Below are positions 9,077 to 17,722 of a DNA stretch of 64,000 nucleotides, piece after piece (the first letter of the stretch is position 1; every line of letters starts with the position of its first letter). Both the position numbers and the translations under genes were made by a program. The notes beneath the pieces are model-generated. The model did no database searches. It was not told the origin of the DNA and saw only the letters and a program-made list of their open reading frames with translations. The stretch is taken from NCBI GenBank assembly GCA_963788505.1, contig CAWBGY010000005.1, positions 186,001 through 250,000 of the forward strand. Direction: 5' to 3'. Source of the stretch: JAIQFF01 sp963788505. Its GTDB lineage: Bacteria; Acidobacteriota; Terriglobia; Terriglobales; Acidobacteriaceae.

Positions 9077-10633
9077 ATGCAAATGACTGAAACTCGAACC
9101 ACAGCGGCAAATCGGACACTGCTGGTCGTAATATCGCTGGTAGCTGTCGTCCTTGTGGCTCTCATCGTGACCGGAATCCATCTCTCCAATCCGTATCTGC
9201 ACAAGAAGGTCGTGGAGATGCTTGGCCAGAAATTCCACGCCGAGGTGGAACTCAAGGAGTTTCACGTCCACCTGTTTCCGGGAGCGCGGATCGAGGGCTC
9301 CGGGCTGGTGCTTCGCCATGACGGCCGCACGGACGTTCCTCCCTTGATTTCGATCGGCGAATTCTCGGCGGAAGCCGGCATCCTCGGACTGATCGGGAAA
9401 CCGTGGAAGATCCGCCACGTCAAGCTTAAGGGACTGACCATCCAGATCCCGCCCAAGGGCGAACGGAAAAAGCAGGATTGGTCAAAGGCGCGAAACATGC
9501 CGGTCCTGATCGGAGAAATTGTGTCCGACGACGCGGAGCTTCGCCTGCTGCCCAAGTCCGCCGATAAAGATCCCCACGTGTTTGCCATTCACCATCTGGT
9601 GATGCATTCGGTCGGTCTCGACCGTCCCGCGCAATTTACCGCGCAGCTCACCAACGCGGTTCCCCCTGGTGAAATCGACACCCAGGGGACTTTCGGGCCC
9701 TGGAGCCCCGACGATCCGGGCCAGACGCCGCTGGCGGCGGAATATACCTTCGACAAAGCTGACCTGGGCGTATTCAAAGGGATCAGCGGCATCCTGTCTT
9801 CGCGAGGGAAGTTTGGCGGCGTGCTGGAGAAAATTGAAGTCGAGGGCAAGACCTCGACCCCGGACTTCACGGTCACCATCGGCGGGCATCCTCTCGATCT
9901 GGAAACAGTTTTCAGCGCCACCGTGGATGGCACCAACGGGGACACACTGCTGCACCCGGTGACTGCCCACTTGCTGAATACGGTCATCGTTGCCCAGGGC
10001 GGCATAGTGAAATCCCCGGACAAGAATGGCAAGGAAATCACGCTGGACGTGACAGTCGACAAGGGCCGACTCGAAGACTTGCTGCGCCTGGCCGTGAAGG
10101 CCGACAAACCTCTGCTGACCGGCACTATCAACTTTCACACCAGGTTCGATCTGCCTCCGGGGAAGGGCGATCTCTCCGAGCGCTTGAATCTGGACGGAAA
10201 GTTCGATGTGGAGCAGGCACAATTCACCAGCCCGGAGGTGACGGCAAAAATCGAGAGCTTGAGCCGGAAGGCTCAAGGGCAGCCGGAAAACAAAGACGCA
10301 GGCAGCAGTGTGTCGCAGCTGAAGGGGAACTTCGTACTGGACAACGGCGTGATCAGTTTCCGCGGTCTGACCTTTACTGTCACCGGAGCGCAGGTCGCTC
10401 TAAACGGCACGTACGGACTGGATAAAGAAGACCTGGACTTTCATGGCAAACTGAAGATGCAGGCCAAGATTTCGCAGACCATGACTGGCATGAAGTCTTT
10501 CGTGCTGAAGGCGGTCGATCCCTTTTTCCGCAAGAACGGCCAAACCGAGGTGCCGATCAAAATTACGGGCCAGCGGGAGCACCCCTCTTTTGGCCTCGAT
10601 CTCGGACACAAGGAAAAAGAAAAGGGTGAGTAG
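9077..10633 (+). CDS. AsmA-family protein
   Basis: Predicted inner-membrane-anchored periplasmic protein of 518 aa. It has a single N-terminal transmembrane helix at ~14-34 (LLVVISLVAVVLVALIVTGI), then the start of an AsmA domain (VVEMLGQKFHAEVELKEFHV...FPGARIEGSGLVL), and in the C-terminal half the AsmA-like DLDFHGKLKMQAKISQTMTGMK and PIKITGQREHPSFGLDL. AsmA-like proteins are long beta-rich structures linked to phospholipid transport and outer-membrane assembly. Family membership is clear but the specific role here is inference. A short inverted repeat follows directly downstream. Confidence 0.8.
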   Translation: MQMTETRTTAANRTLLVVISLVAVVLVALIVTGIHLSNPYLHKKVVEMLGQKFHAEVELKEFHVHLFPGARIEGSGLVLRHDGRTDVPPLISIGEFSAEAGILGLIGKPWKIRHVKLKGLTIQIPPKGERKKQDWSKARNMPVLIGEIVSDDAELRLLPKSADKDPHVFAIHHLVMHSVGLDRPAQFTAQLTNAVPPGEIDTQGTFGPWSPDDPGQTPLAAEYTFDKADLGVFKGISGILSSRGKFGGVLEKIEVEGKTSTPDFTVTIGGHPLDLETVFSATVDGTNGDTLLHPVTAHLLNTVIVAQGGIVKSPDKNGKEITLDVTVDKGRLEDLLRLAVKADKPLLTGTINFHTRFDLPPGKGDLSERLNLDGKFDVEQAQFTSPEVTAKIESLSRKAQGQPENKDAGSSVSQLKGNFVLDNGVISFRGLTFTVTGAQVALNGTYGLDKEDLDFHGKLKMQAKISQTMTGMKSFVLKAVDPFFRKNGQTEVPIKITGQREHPSFGLDLGHKEKEKGE

Positions 10634-10641
10634 AGCCTCAT

Positions 10642-10680
10642 GTAGCGCCCCTACGACAGCCGCCGGCACGGCGGCGCTAC
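10642..10680. repeat. Short palindromic repeat, GTAGCGCC family (copy 1)
   Basis: GTAGCGCC at the left end and GGCGCTAC at the right end form an inverted repeat around a GC-rich core. A longer relative with the same ends lies at 12262-12358. Its place right after the AsmA gene is typical of REP-like elements and it may act as a transcript end. Confidence 0.6.
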
Positions 10681-10734
10681 TCAAAATCACCGCGACTCGA
10701 TCCGCGCACGCGATGGCCGAAACCAGACTAGCCC

Positions 10735-10989
10735 CTAGGCCGCGCCGCGCTTCTTAGTCTCTGCCTCGGTCACTGCCTCGGTGGGTTCGCCGGAGTGTTC
10801 CGGGCTACCGCCTGGCTCGGGAAAATCCGTATCCGAAGATTTCAACATCGGGTCCTGGTCACGATGTCCGAGTTGGCCCGCCATGGAAGTATTGTCGGGC
10901 TCTTGTGGCCTATCTTGCTCAACGGCGCCTTTGCCCCGGTCCTGATCGTCGGCGAGAGCGGCGTCCAGATCGTTTCGCGAATCAGTCAT
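10735..10989 (-). CDS. Small acidic hydrophilic protein, function unknown
   Basis: An 84-aa ORF rich in Asp, Glu, Gln, Pro and Ser, with no hydrophobic segment and probably disordered. The support for it being real is a good ribosome site (GAGGAC, about 6 nt before the ATG) and a position in a gap with no competing gene. I recognise no family. It could be a stress-type hydrophilic protein, but that is a guess. Confidence 0.5.
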   Translation of the reverse strand: MTDSRNDLDAALADDQDRGKGAVEQDRPQEPDNTSMAGQLGHRDQDPMLKSSDTDFPEPGGSPEHSGEPTEAVTEAETKKRGAA

Positions 10990-11108
10990 GGAGTGTCCTC
11001 ATCCAGGCACGAGGTGGCTTCGGCCCGGCTTGGTTAGCCTATCGCGAAACTTTTGCCTGTGGGAAGAGTTAATCGTGTAGATTTGATGAAATAAGTGAGG
11101 AGGGCTGG

Positions 11109-11300
11109 ATGAAGCCTCTGCTACTGGCGCTTTCAGCAATCATGCTCTTGACGCTGGCCGGTTGGGGACAGATGTCGCCGGGTCAGCAAGCGCATGCCAG
11201 CGTAGCGGCGCACCGCCGCGAAGCCAAGAATAACGCCAAGCGGCATCATGAGCGCCGCCGTAGTCACCGCCGCCATCATCGCAAACATACAGGCGCGTAA
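11109..11300 (+). CDS. Small secreted, very basic protein, function unknown
   Basis: A 63-aa ORF with an excellent ribosome site (AGGAGGG, 5 nt before ATG). It has an N-terminal signal peptide (MKPLLLALSAIMLLTLAGWG) with likely cleavage near residue 20. The remainder is dominated by His, Arg and Lys (AKRHHERRRSHRRHHRKHTG). Such a tail could bind metal or anionic polymers, but no family is recognised. Confidence 0.55.
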   Translation: MKPLLLALSAIMLLTLAGWGQMSPGQQAHASVAAHRREAKNNAKRHHERRRSHRRHHRKHTGA

Positions 11301-11353
11301 GCGCCGGGCCGGGGCGCGGAGGAACTGCCACCAAGCGCGCCGACGCAACCCAT

Positions 11354-12199
11354 TTACTGCGGTTTCCGGGCAGCTCCGGTCGTAGCCACGCCCAGCTTAC
11401 GCAGCCGGTCCCGGGCCTGCAGAGCTTCGTTCGACTTGGGATAGCGTTGCATCACGTGGCGAAGGGCGGCAATTCCAGCTTCCTGTTGCCCCAACTCGAC
11501 CAGGGCCAGACCTTTTTTCAGTTCGGCCGATGCAGCCTTGTTGCCATCCGGGAAGGCCTGCAAAACCTGGTCATAACTCTTGACCGCCGCCGCGTAGTTC
11601 CCCTGCTTGAATTGGATGTCGGCCAGGTAGAAATTCGAGTTCCCCGCCAGATCCGTATTGGGGTAAAACTTCACGTAATCCCCAAACTCTTGCGCTGCCA
11701 GATCGTTTTTTCCCGCCTGGTAGTCGCGCAGGGCATTGTTGTAGAGAACGTCGGGTGGTGGGGCGGCTGCCGCCTGCTGCTGTTGCTGGGTCTGCTGAAC
11801 CGCGATGCTTTGCTGGGCGGCTTGCATGTCCTCCAGCTGCTTGCTTACTTTGCCCAGCCTGGCCTTGAGTTCATCCAGTGTGTCGTTCAGGGACTGGATC
11901 TGGCCCGAAAGCTGGTCGGCATGGGCCCCGCTCTCGCCCTGTTGTTTCTGCAGAGTGGTCTGAAGATCGGTGACTGAAGTAGCGACCTTGTTGGCTCGGT
12001 CGGTGCTTTGTTCAATCAGGTGCTGCATCACGCCCATGCGTTCGTCAAACGATTGTTGCATGTGCGCAATTCTGTCCTGCAGGTCCTGCACCTGGGTCTG
12101 CAGTTGCACCATTTCCTTGTTTACGCCCCATGCGGGCGTCATGGCGGAACAGAGCAGGGCAACAAGAGCGAGTAAGACGGAATATCGATGGTTTTTCAT
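11354..12199 (-). CDS. cpoB: Tol-Pal system protein YbgF/CpoB
   Basis: Periplasmic protein that couples peptidoglycan synthesis to outer-membrane constriction with Tol-Pal. It has a signal peptide (residues 1-25, ending TPAWG), then a long coiled coil (~28-125, MVQLQTQVQDLQDRIAHMQQ), a Gln/Ala/Pro linker (~135-150) and a C-terminal TPR domain (NALRDYQAGKNDLAAQEFGDYVKFYPNTDLAGNSNFYLAD). This is the standard CpoB order. It is the last gene of the tol cluster, separated from pal by ~165 bp containing a palindromic repeat. Confidence 0.92.
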   Translation of the reverse strand: MKNHRYSVLLALVALLCSAMTPAWGVNKEMVQLQTQVQDLQDRIAHMQQSFDERMGVMQHLIEQSTDRANKVATSVTDLQTTLQKQQGESGAHADQLSGQIQSLNDTLDELKARLGKVSKQLEDMQAAQQSIAVQQTQQQQQAAAAPPPDVLYNNALRDYQAGKNDLAAQEFGDYVKFYPNTDLAGNSNFYLADIQFKQGNYAAAVKSYDQVLQAFPDGNKAASAELKKGLALVELGQQEAGIAALRHVMQRYPKSNEALQARDRLRKLGVATTGAARKPQ

Positions 12200-12261
12200 A
12201 TTTCAATACCTACGATGCGAAGAGTGTGGACCGCGTCCGGGCCAGAGGACGAAGCAGTGAT

Positions 12262-12358
12262 GTAGCGCCGACATGGGGCGGCCGGGAGGCAAAATCGCTA
12301 CCTCCGAGCGGGCGAGGACGAGACGCCCTCGCGACAGCCGGCGAAACGCCGGCGCTAC
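12262..12358. repeat. Palindromic repeat, GTAGCGCCG family (copy 2)
   Basis: A 97-bp element between pal and cpoB bounded by GTAGCGCCG and CGGCGCTAC, with a second internal palindrome (CCGGCGAAACGCCGG near the right end). It shares its ends with the element at 10642-10680. In the transcript it would fold into a strong hairpin between two tol genes. Confidence 0.6.
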
Positions 12359-12365
12359 AAGACTC

Positions 12366-13097
12366 CTATTTCCCGTACACGAAATGACCGCGCCGGTTCT
12401 GCTGCCAGCACTGCTCGTTCGACTCCGTGCAGAAGGGCTTCTCTTTGCCGTAGCTGATGGTCTTGACGTGGTCGGCGGCGACGCCTCCCTGGACCAGGGC
12501 ATTGCGCACGGAGTTGGCGCGGCTGTCACCCAGGGCCAGGTTGTATTCCGTCGAGCCCCGTTCGTCGCAGTGTCCCTCGACCGTGAAGCTGATGTTGGGA
12601 TGCTGCTTGAGGAACTCGATATCGCCCTGCATGGCGGCTTGCTGATCCGCGTTGACATCGCTCTTGTCGTAGTCGAAGTAGATGTCCTTCACGGTCTGTG
12701 AGAACAGTTCTTCCTCGGTGGCCGACGGTTGCGGCGGCGGAGGAGGCGGCGAGGTCACGGTGACCCGTGCCGTGGCCGTCTGGGTTCCACCCGCTCCCTT
12801 GGCGGTCAAGGTGTAGGTGGTGGAGTCGGCCGGGGTCACGCTCTGCGACCCACTGGGTTGCACGGCGCCCACGCCGTCGATGCTGACGTCGGTCGCGTTA
12901 CTGGTCTCCCAGGTCAAAGCGGTGGACCCGCCCTTCTCGACCGTGTTGGGATTGGCCGTGAGCGAAGCGGTCGGCGCGGCCGGTGGTGGGGGTGGCGGCG
13001 GTGGCGGGGGCGCTACTTTCTTCTTGCAGGCGCCTAGCGTCATGATCGTCATCAGGACGAACGCTAACATCATCCATCTCAGTCTTCGTTGGTTCAC
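12366..13097 (-). CDS. pal: Peptidoglycan-associated lipoprotein Pal with inserted Ig-like domain
   Basis: Outer-membrane lipoprotein that binds peptidoglycan and TolB. There is a signal peptide with lipobox LGAC (Cys ~24), a run of proline (~30-39), an Ig-like beta domain (~43-115, PTASLTANPNTVEKGGSTALTWETSNATD), a second proline tract, and the OmpA-like domain (~135-243: DIYFDYDKSDV, FTVEGHCDERGSTEYNLALGDSRA). The Cys-Asp-Glu-Arg-Gly motif is diagnostic for Pal. At 243 aa it is longer than classical Pal (~170) because of the Ig-like insertion. It lies in the tol operon between tolB and cpoB. Confidence 0.93.
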   Translation of the reverse strand: MNQRRLRWMMLAFVLMTIMTLGACKKKVAPPPPPPPPPPAAPTASLTANPNTVEKGGSTALTWETSNATDVSIDGVGAVQPSGSQSVTPADSTTYTLTAKGAGGTQTATARVTVTSPPPPPPQPSATEEELFSQTVKDIYFDYDKSDVNADQQAAMQGDIEFLKQHPNISFTVEGHCDERGSTEYNLALGDSRANSVRNALVQGGVAADHVKTISYGKEKPFCTESNEQCWQQNRRGHFVYGK

Positions 13098-13257
13098 TCT
13101 GCTCCTCCGTACTCTTGGTGCGCAGTGATTGCGCCCGGCTCAGGTCCGGTGAGGGGAAATCGTGCTCCGCCTCTTCCGGGAATTAACTGCAAAAACGGCA
13201 AATATGATTCCAGACTTCATTGCTGAAGATTTCATTCCTGAAAATCGCTTCATAAAA

Positions 13258-14580
13258 TCACTTCCAACTCCAGTTGGGTTGACTGTTGGCGCCCGCAAAA
13301 GTCAGTTGCTTCTGGTTGGTACCATCGGCCAACATGGTCCATATCTGAAGGCTGCCTGCACGGCTGGACTGGAAAATGATGTGCCTTCCGTCCGGTGACC
13401 AGTATGGGAAGTCGTTTCGTCCGCCGTCATGCGTTAGCTGCACCCACTGCTTGCTGGCGATGTCCATGATGTAGATGTCCTGCGCCCCCGGCGCTCCCGG
13501 GCCATACCTGCGCATCCAGGAAACCACCAGGAACTGCCCATTCGGCGACCATGCCGGAGAGACCGCATAGCCCTGGTCGGTGAGCCGCTGCACATTGGTG
13601 CCGTCGGCCTCCATGGTGTAAACCTGCGGCAATCCCGTCCGCCCGCTGACCCACGCAATCTGCGCCCCGGTCTTCCGGTTCCACGCCGGAGAAACATCCG
13701 GGCCCTTAAAGGATGTAAGGCGCTTCAGGTTTCCTCCCGAAGAATCCACGCTATAAATCTCCGGATCTCCGCTGCGCGAGGAAGAGAAGGCTATTTTGGT
13801 TCCGTCCGCGCTCCACGCTGGAGACAGGTTGGTGCCACCGAAACGGGGAAACGAAACCATGCGGTTCAGGTCGAGCGAATACATCAGAATTTCCCAACCC
13901 GCCTTGGTCAATGAACTGAAGGCGATCCGGGAACCGTCGGGAGAAACCCGGGGAGACAACGAAATCGATCCTAAATGGGTGACGGCGTGCTGGTTGGCGC
14001 CGTCGTAATCCATGGCCCAGATTTCCTTGTGCCCGCTGCGGCTGCTGACAAAATAGATTTTGCTTTCCGCGATGCCCTGGATGCCGCCGCCCAGGCGGAA
14101 GATGATCTCATCGGCAAATTTGTGGGCCGTGGTGCGGGCGGCGTCGTTGGTGGCGGCATCCTGATACTGCTTGCCCAGCACCTGCGGCGAGGTGACATTC
14201 TTCACATCGTAGAGCCAGCCCTGCACGGTCATGTTATTGCCGGACACGCCCAGGTTGCCAAAAGCCAGCATGGCGGCGTTGGGCGGTGGCGCGCTCCAGC
14301 CCTCGAACTTCACATCCGCGGGAGTGCCAATTTGTCCGAGCGGGTAGAAGCTTTTCGAGACCATGTCGAAAATGCCGGCATTGTCGAGATCGTTCCACAG
14401 GGTTTCGTTGAAGGCCTTCAGCAGGTCGGCATTCTTAGCGTCCTGGGTGGAGGCGTTGAAATCGGGAACTGCGAGCCGCACTTTTTCCACGCCGAGTCCC
14501 GTACCGGTACGAATCCAGTCCTGGGCAAAGCTCGAGGTCAACAAAAACAGAGGTAAGAAGAATGTGAAAAATCGCTTCAT
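13258..14580 (-). CDS. tolB: Tol-Pal system translocation protein TolB
   Basis: Periplasmic beta-propeller of the Tol-Pal complex. There is a signal peptide (residues 1-20, ending SFAQ), a TolB N-terminal domain (~30-160, KVRLAVPDFNAS; FNETLWNDLDNAGIFDMV) and a propeller (~170-440) with repeated SPDGSRIAFSS, SADGTKIAFSSSRSGDPEIYSVD and SPDGRHIIFQSSRAGSLQIW blades. The 440 aa length is normal for the family. It lies downstream of tonB/tolA and upstream of pal on the same strand, so position and sequence agree. Confidence 0.95.
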   Translation of the reverse strand: MKRFFTFFLPLFLLTSSFAQDWIRTGTGLGVEKVRLAVPDFNASTQDAKNADLLKAFNETLWNDLDNAGIFDMVSKSFYPLGQIGTPADVKFEGWSAPPPNAAMLAFGNLGVSGNNMTVQGWLYDVKNVTSPQVLGKQYQDAATNDAARTTAHKFADEIIFRLGGGIQGIAESKIYFVSSRSGHKEIWAMDYDGANQHAVTHLGSISLSPRVSPDGSRIAFSSLTKAGWEILMYSLDLNRMVSFPRFGGTNLSPAWSADGTKIAFSSSRSGDPEIYSVDSSGGNLKRLTSFKGPDVSPAWNRKTGAQIAWVSGRTGLPQVYTMEADGTNVQRLTDQGYAVSPAWSPNGQFLVVSWMRRYGPGAPGAQDIYIMDIASKQWVQLTHDGGRNDFPYWSPDGRHIIFQSSRAGSLQIWTMLADGTNQKQLTFAGANSQPNWSWK

Positions 14581-14638
14581 TAATGAGGATGTCCTTTAAC
14601 TCGAAACCTGCTAACGCGTGGAGCCGAAAGCTAACTAT

Positions 14639-15427
14639 CTATCTTTTGTAATCGAACCAGAACTCTACCGACACCTTATTCGCGGCATAATCCGAGGGCA
14701 AGGGACCAAAAGTGTCAATGCGCTGGATGGCCCGCGTCGCCGATTGATCGAGCGATGGAACACCGCTTGACTGCTCCACTTGCACGTTCGCAGGATGACC
14801 GTCGCGCATCACGTCGAAAGTGACGTATACCCTTTGTGCATTGGTGATGCTCGGGTCCACTTCATATTTCAGCCAGTTCTCGGAAACCTTCTGCTGCACC
14901 ACGCGCACATACCAGGCATAGCGCGAGCCGAAGTCGCCGCCCCCACCGGTGAAGCCGAAACCGCCTTTGGCTCCGGGGGCGCTGAAGGTGCCGTAGGGTC
15001 CGCTGACCGGCCCGCCCTGTCCGAAGGGAACTACATTGTCGGCCTCAACGACCGGCTCGGGCTTCGGCTTCTCGTGACTGGCGCTGGTCTTGGGCACGGG
15101 CTTGATCTTGGCGGCCTTGTCCGGGATCGGAATCGCGTCCGGCTCTTTCTCCACCGGCTTGGGCTGGGACTCCGCCAGTCCCTTCGAATCGTTGGCCAGA
15201 ACGTTCTGCGTCTTTATCGGATTGGCTGGGAGAGGAACTGTACTCACCAGGGTCACGCCCATGGCATCGCCGCCACCGCCCGCGCCCCAACCTTCACCAC
15301 TGCTGCTGGGCGCGACCACGGCATAGAGCACGATGGCCCCAGCGATGGCGATGTGCAACCCGAGCGACCACGTGAGGTTGCGTCCCCAGCGATCGTGTTC
15401 GAAGAAAATCTCAGCGTTTGCTGCCAT
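14639..15427 (-). CDS. TonB-family protein acting as TolA
   Basis: Energy-transducing periplasm-spanning protein. One transmembrane helix lies at residues ~18-38 (LTWSLGLHIAIAGAIVLYAVV), then a Gly-rich patch, a Pro/Lys/Glu spacer (~85-130) and a C-terminal TonB domain (~165-262, YAWYVRVVQQKVSENWLKYE; VYVTFDVMRDGHPANVQVEQSSG). The position between tolR and tolB indicates that it fills the TolA role, although the C-terminus looks like TonB. Its start overlaps the end of the tolR-like gene by 17 bp. Confidence 0.85.
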   Translation of the reverse strand: MAANAEIFFEHDRWGRNLTWSLGLHIAIAGAIVLYAVVAPSSSGEGWGAGGGGDAMGVTLVSTVPLPANPIKTQNVLANDSKGLAESQPKPVEKEPDAIPIPDKAAKIKPVPKTSASHEKPKPEPVVEADNVVPFGQGGPVSGPYGTFSAPGAKGGFGFTGGGGDFGSRYAWYVRVVQQKVSENWLKYEVDPSITNAQRVYVTFDVMRDGHPANVQVEQSSGVPSLDQSATRAIQRIDTFGPLPSDYAANKVSVEFWFDYKR

Positions 15428-15839
15428 GGGCGTCCAGAGGTTGAGTGACGATGCTTACGTTGGTGATGCCGGACGATTTGACCGCGTCCATGACGGTTGC
15501 GAAGGCGCCGAAGGGCACATCTTCATCGGCGCGGACGAAGATGGACTGATGCTGAGGATCGCGAATCTTCTGTTTGAGCCGGGCGCCGATTTCGTTAATG
15601 TTGATGGCGTCGTTGCCCAGAAAAACCCGCTGCTGTTTGTTGATGCTGATGACCAGGCGTTCTTCGGTGATCTCTTTCACGGTCCGGGTTCGGGGGACAT
15701 TTACTTCGATGCCGGATTGCAGCACCGGGGCGGTCACCATGAAGATGATCAGCAGGACTAAGACCACGTCCACCAGCGGGGTGATGTTGATGTCGGAGAG
15801 GGAAGTTTGAGTTCGTCCGTTCGAAGCCGTAAAGGCCAT
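15411..15839 (-). CDS. tolR: ExbD/TolR-family proton-channel subunit
   Basis: One-pass membrane subunit of the proton-driven motor. The N-terminal SDINITPLVDVVLVLLIIFMV holds the membrane helix with the conserved aspartate in PLVD, which carries protons in this family. The periplasmic domain follows (ERLVISINKQQRVFLGND). The 142 aa length is normal. Its start overlaps the preceding tolQ stop by one base (TAATG) and its end overlaps the tonB/tolA gene, so the three are translationally coupled. It is named tolR from operon context. Confidence 0.9.
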   Translation of the reverse strand: MAFTASNGRTQTSLSDINITPLVDVVLVLLIIFMVTAPVLQSGIEVNVPRTRTVKEITEERLVISINKQQRVFLGNDAININEIGARLKQKIRDPQHQSIFVRADEDVPFGAFATVMDAVKSSGITNVSIVTQPLDAHGSKR

Positions 15840-16567
15840 TACCGCTGCACCCCCGGAGCTTCGGCGGTGCGGTAGGCGGGCTGCGGCTGCTGGCGCTCGA
15901 CGGCGTTCAATACTTCCATGGCAAAGTCGTCGCCGCGGGCCGCCAGTTCGCGAATCGAGCCGCCAATCAGATTGTAGGCAATGACGGCCGGGATGGCGGC
16001 CACCAGTCCGGCGGCGGTCGTAATCAGCGCTTCGGAGATTCCCGGCGCGACTGCGCGCAGCGTCGCTGCGCCCGCCGTGCCCAGGCCATGGAAAGCGTCA
16101 ATGATGCCCCAGACCGTCCCAAACAGGCCGACAAACGGAGTGACCGCGCCGGTTATGGCAAGCCAGGGCAGGTTGCGCTCAAAGCGGGTCAACTCTTCCG
16201 AGTTCGCAATCTGCATGGCGCGCTGTATCGCCAGCGGACTCCGGATGATGCCATTGGCCACGGCGCCCTGACGACGGTACTCCTCAAAACCGCCCTCAAA
16301 CACACCCACCAGCGGGCTGGGGCGAAACTGCTCCGCCACCGCGCCCACATCCTGCAAGCGCTGGGCCTTGCGGAAGGCGCGCACAAAGCGGCCGCTTTGC
16401 ACTCGCGCCCGGCGCAACACGCTCCACTTGGAAAGAATGATGGCCCAGGAAACCAGGCTGAAGATCAGGAGAATAAGTAATACAACCTTGGCGACGGGGC
16501 CGGTTTCACCCACCAAGTCAATAATTTCGCCGCCGCCCGCTGCTGCCAGCAAAAGATGCAGATTCAT
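15839..16567 (-). CDS. tolQ: MotA/TolQ/ExbB proton-channel protein
   Basis: Polytopic motor subunit with three membrane segments: VAKVVLLILLIFSLVSWAIILSKW near residue 27, and the long pair NLPWLAITGAVTPFVGLFGTVWGIIDAF and LITTAAGLVAAIPAVIAYNLI. The TVWGII and GLVAAIPA motifs are family hallmarks. The ATG at 16567 gives 242 aa starting MNLHLLLAAAGGG. The frame is open to 16642, but that adds 25 residues without a family match. It is the first gene of the tol operon, with no strong ribosome site at either start. Confidence 0.9.
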   Translation of the reverse strand: MNLHLLLAAAGGGEIIDLVGETGPVAKVVLLILLIFSLVSWAIILSKWSVLRRARVQSGRFVRAFRKAQRLQDVGAVAEQFRPSPLVGVFEGGFEEYRRQGAVANGIIRSPLAIQRAMQIANSEELTRFERNLPWLAITGAVTPFVGLFGTVWGIIDAFHGLGTAGAATLRAVAPGISEALITTAAGLVAAIPAVIAYNLIGGSIRELAARGDDFAMEVLNAVERQQPQPAYRTAEAPGVQR

Positions 16568-16739
16568 TGTTTTTAGGAGGATTCCTGGTTCGATTATAGA
16601 CCATGGGGACAGCCTAATTCGCGGGTGAACACGATCCATCAACCCGTCTGTCTGTGCAAAAACGCGACGCCTAAGCTTGGCATCTTAAAGACTGTAGCCA
16701 GGTGTTTGAGGGCACTCAGAAATATCCCAAGGAGGGAAA

Positions 16740-17414
16740 ATGACGCATTACGGTACGCTCCGCGATTATCGCTTCACTGGCGCAGATGAAACCGCCGCTG
16801 AAGTCCGGGGTTCCAAGGTCTATGGCCCGGGCGACGAAAAATTGGGCAAAATTGACGATGTAATTTTCGATCACTCCACGGGCGAGATCCGCTACGCGGT
16901 GGTGGATACCGGAGGCTGGTTGTCCAGCAAGAAGTTCCTCGTGCCTCCGCAGGCGCTTCGGCCATCGATGAATCACGAGCAAGACTTCCAGGTCGATCTT
17001 ACCCAGCACCAGATCGAGAGCTTCCCGCCTTACGACGAATCGCATCTTGAGTCCGACGAGAAATGGGCTGATTACGATGGGCGTTACCGTTCCCGGTGGG
17101 AAGCGAACCCAATCATGCACCGCGTAGCCACCGACCGCAATATCACCCCCACCACCCAACAACAGATTGATGCCGGGTCGGGACGTCTGCCTTCGAGCGA
17201 TGACGAAGAAGAAGAGGCCATGTCGGAGGTTACGCCGATGAGAACAGAAACCTCACTCGGCGTGGACCCCAGTGGTCCGAGCCGGCGCTGGGACACATTT
17301 GAAGACCGCCTGCGCCAGCGCCGCCACGAAATCGTTGCGGTCTGCGCGACGTGCAAGAGTTCGCCGGCGTCCGAGACGGCCTCGGAACGGGATGCAAAGC
17401 GGAGGGCGAGCTAG
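16740..17414 (+). CDS. PRC-barrel domain protein
   Basis: A 224-aa cytosolic protein with a perfect ribosome site (AAGGAGGG before ATG). Residues ~22-100 form a PRC-barrel (GSKVYGPGDEKLGKIDDVIFDHSTGEIRYAVVDTGGWLSSKKFLVP), a fold seen in RimM and photosynthetic reaction centre H subunits and in stand-alone stress proteins. The C-terminal half is charged and low in complexity (DDEEEEA), probably disordered, and ends in an Arg/Lys-rich tail. Its binding partner is unknown. Confidence 0.85.
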   Translation: MTHYGTLRDYRFTGADETAAEVRGSKVYGPGDEKLGKIDDVIFDHSTGEIRYAVVDTGGWLSSKKFLVPPQALRPSMNHEQDFQVDLTQHQIESFPPYDESHLESDEKWADYDGRYRSRWEANPIMHRVATDRNITPTTQQQIDAGSGRLPSSDDEEEEAMSEVTPMRTETSLGVDPSGPSRRWDTFEDRLRQRRHEIVAVCATCKSSPASETASERDAKRRAS

Positions 17415-17427
17415 AGCTTGCGCTTCT

Positions 17428-17615
17428 GTCATCCTGAGGACGCGGAACCCTTCGCGCTGCGAAGGGTTCCCGACGAAGGACCTGTGCATTTGCCCGACGA
17501 TGGCGGTGCCCGATCCTGCCCATGGTCTGGTTCCGCGCTTCTTTTGCGCGTGCACTAGCGGCGCAAATGCAGGCGGGCGCGGAATGCATAGGTCCTTCGC
17601 TGCGCTCAGGATGAC
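17428..17615. repeat. Interspersed inverted repeat, GTCATCCTGAG family (copy at recN)
   Basis: The 308-bp gap before recN is mostly this element. The left end is GTCATCCTGAG and the right end CTCAGGATGAC. Inside them lie GAAGGACCT and its inverse AGGTCCTTC, and the left arm carries a 12-bp perfect hairpin (GGAACCCTTCGC, 3-nt loop, GCGAAGGGTTCC at 17444-17470). The same family recurs at 40260-40842. No gene is seen in this gap. Confidence 0.7.
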
Positions 17616-17722
17616 ATCCAATCAGAGATACGCGATCTTCGTCGTGATTCATGCTATGTCGTGATTCATGCTATCCTGCGCTCAACTTTGTTCAACTCAT
17701 AGTTCCGTCTTTCAGGACGCCG

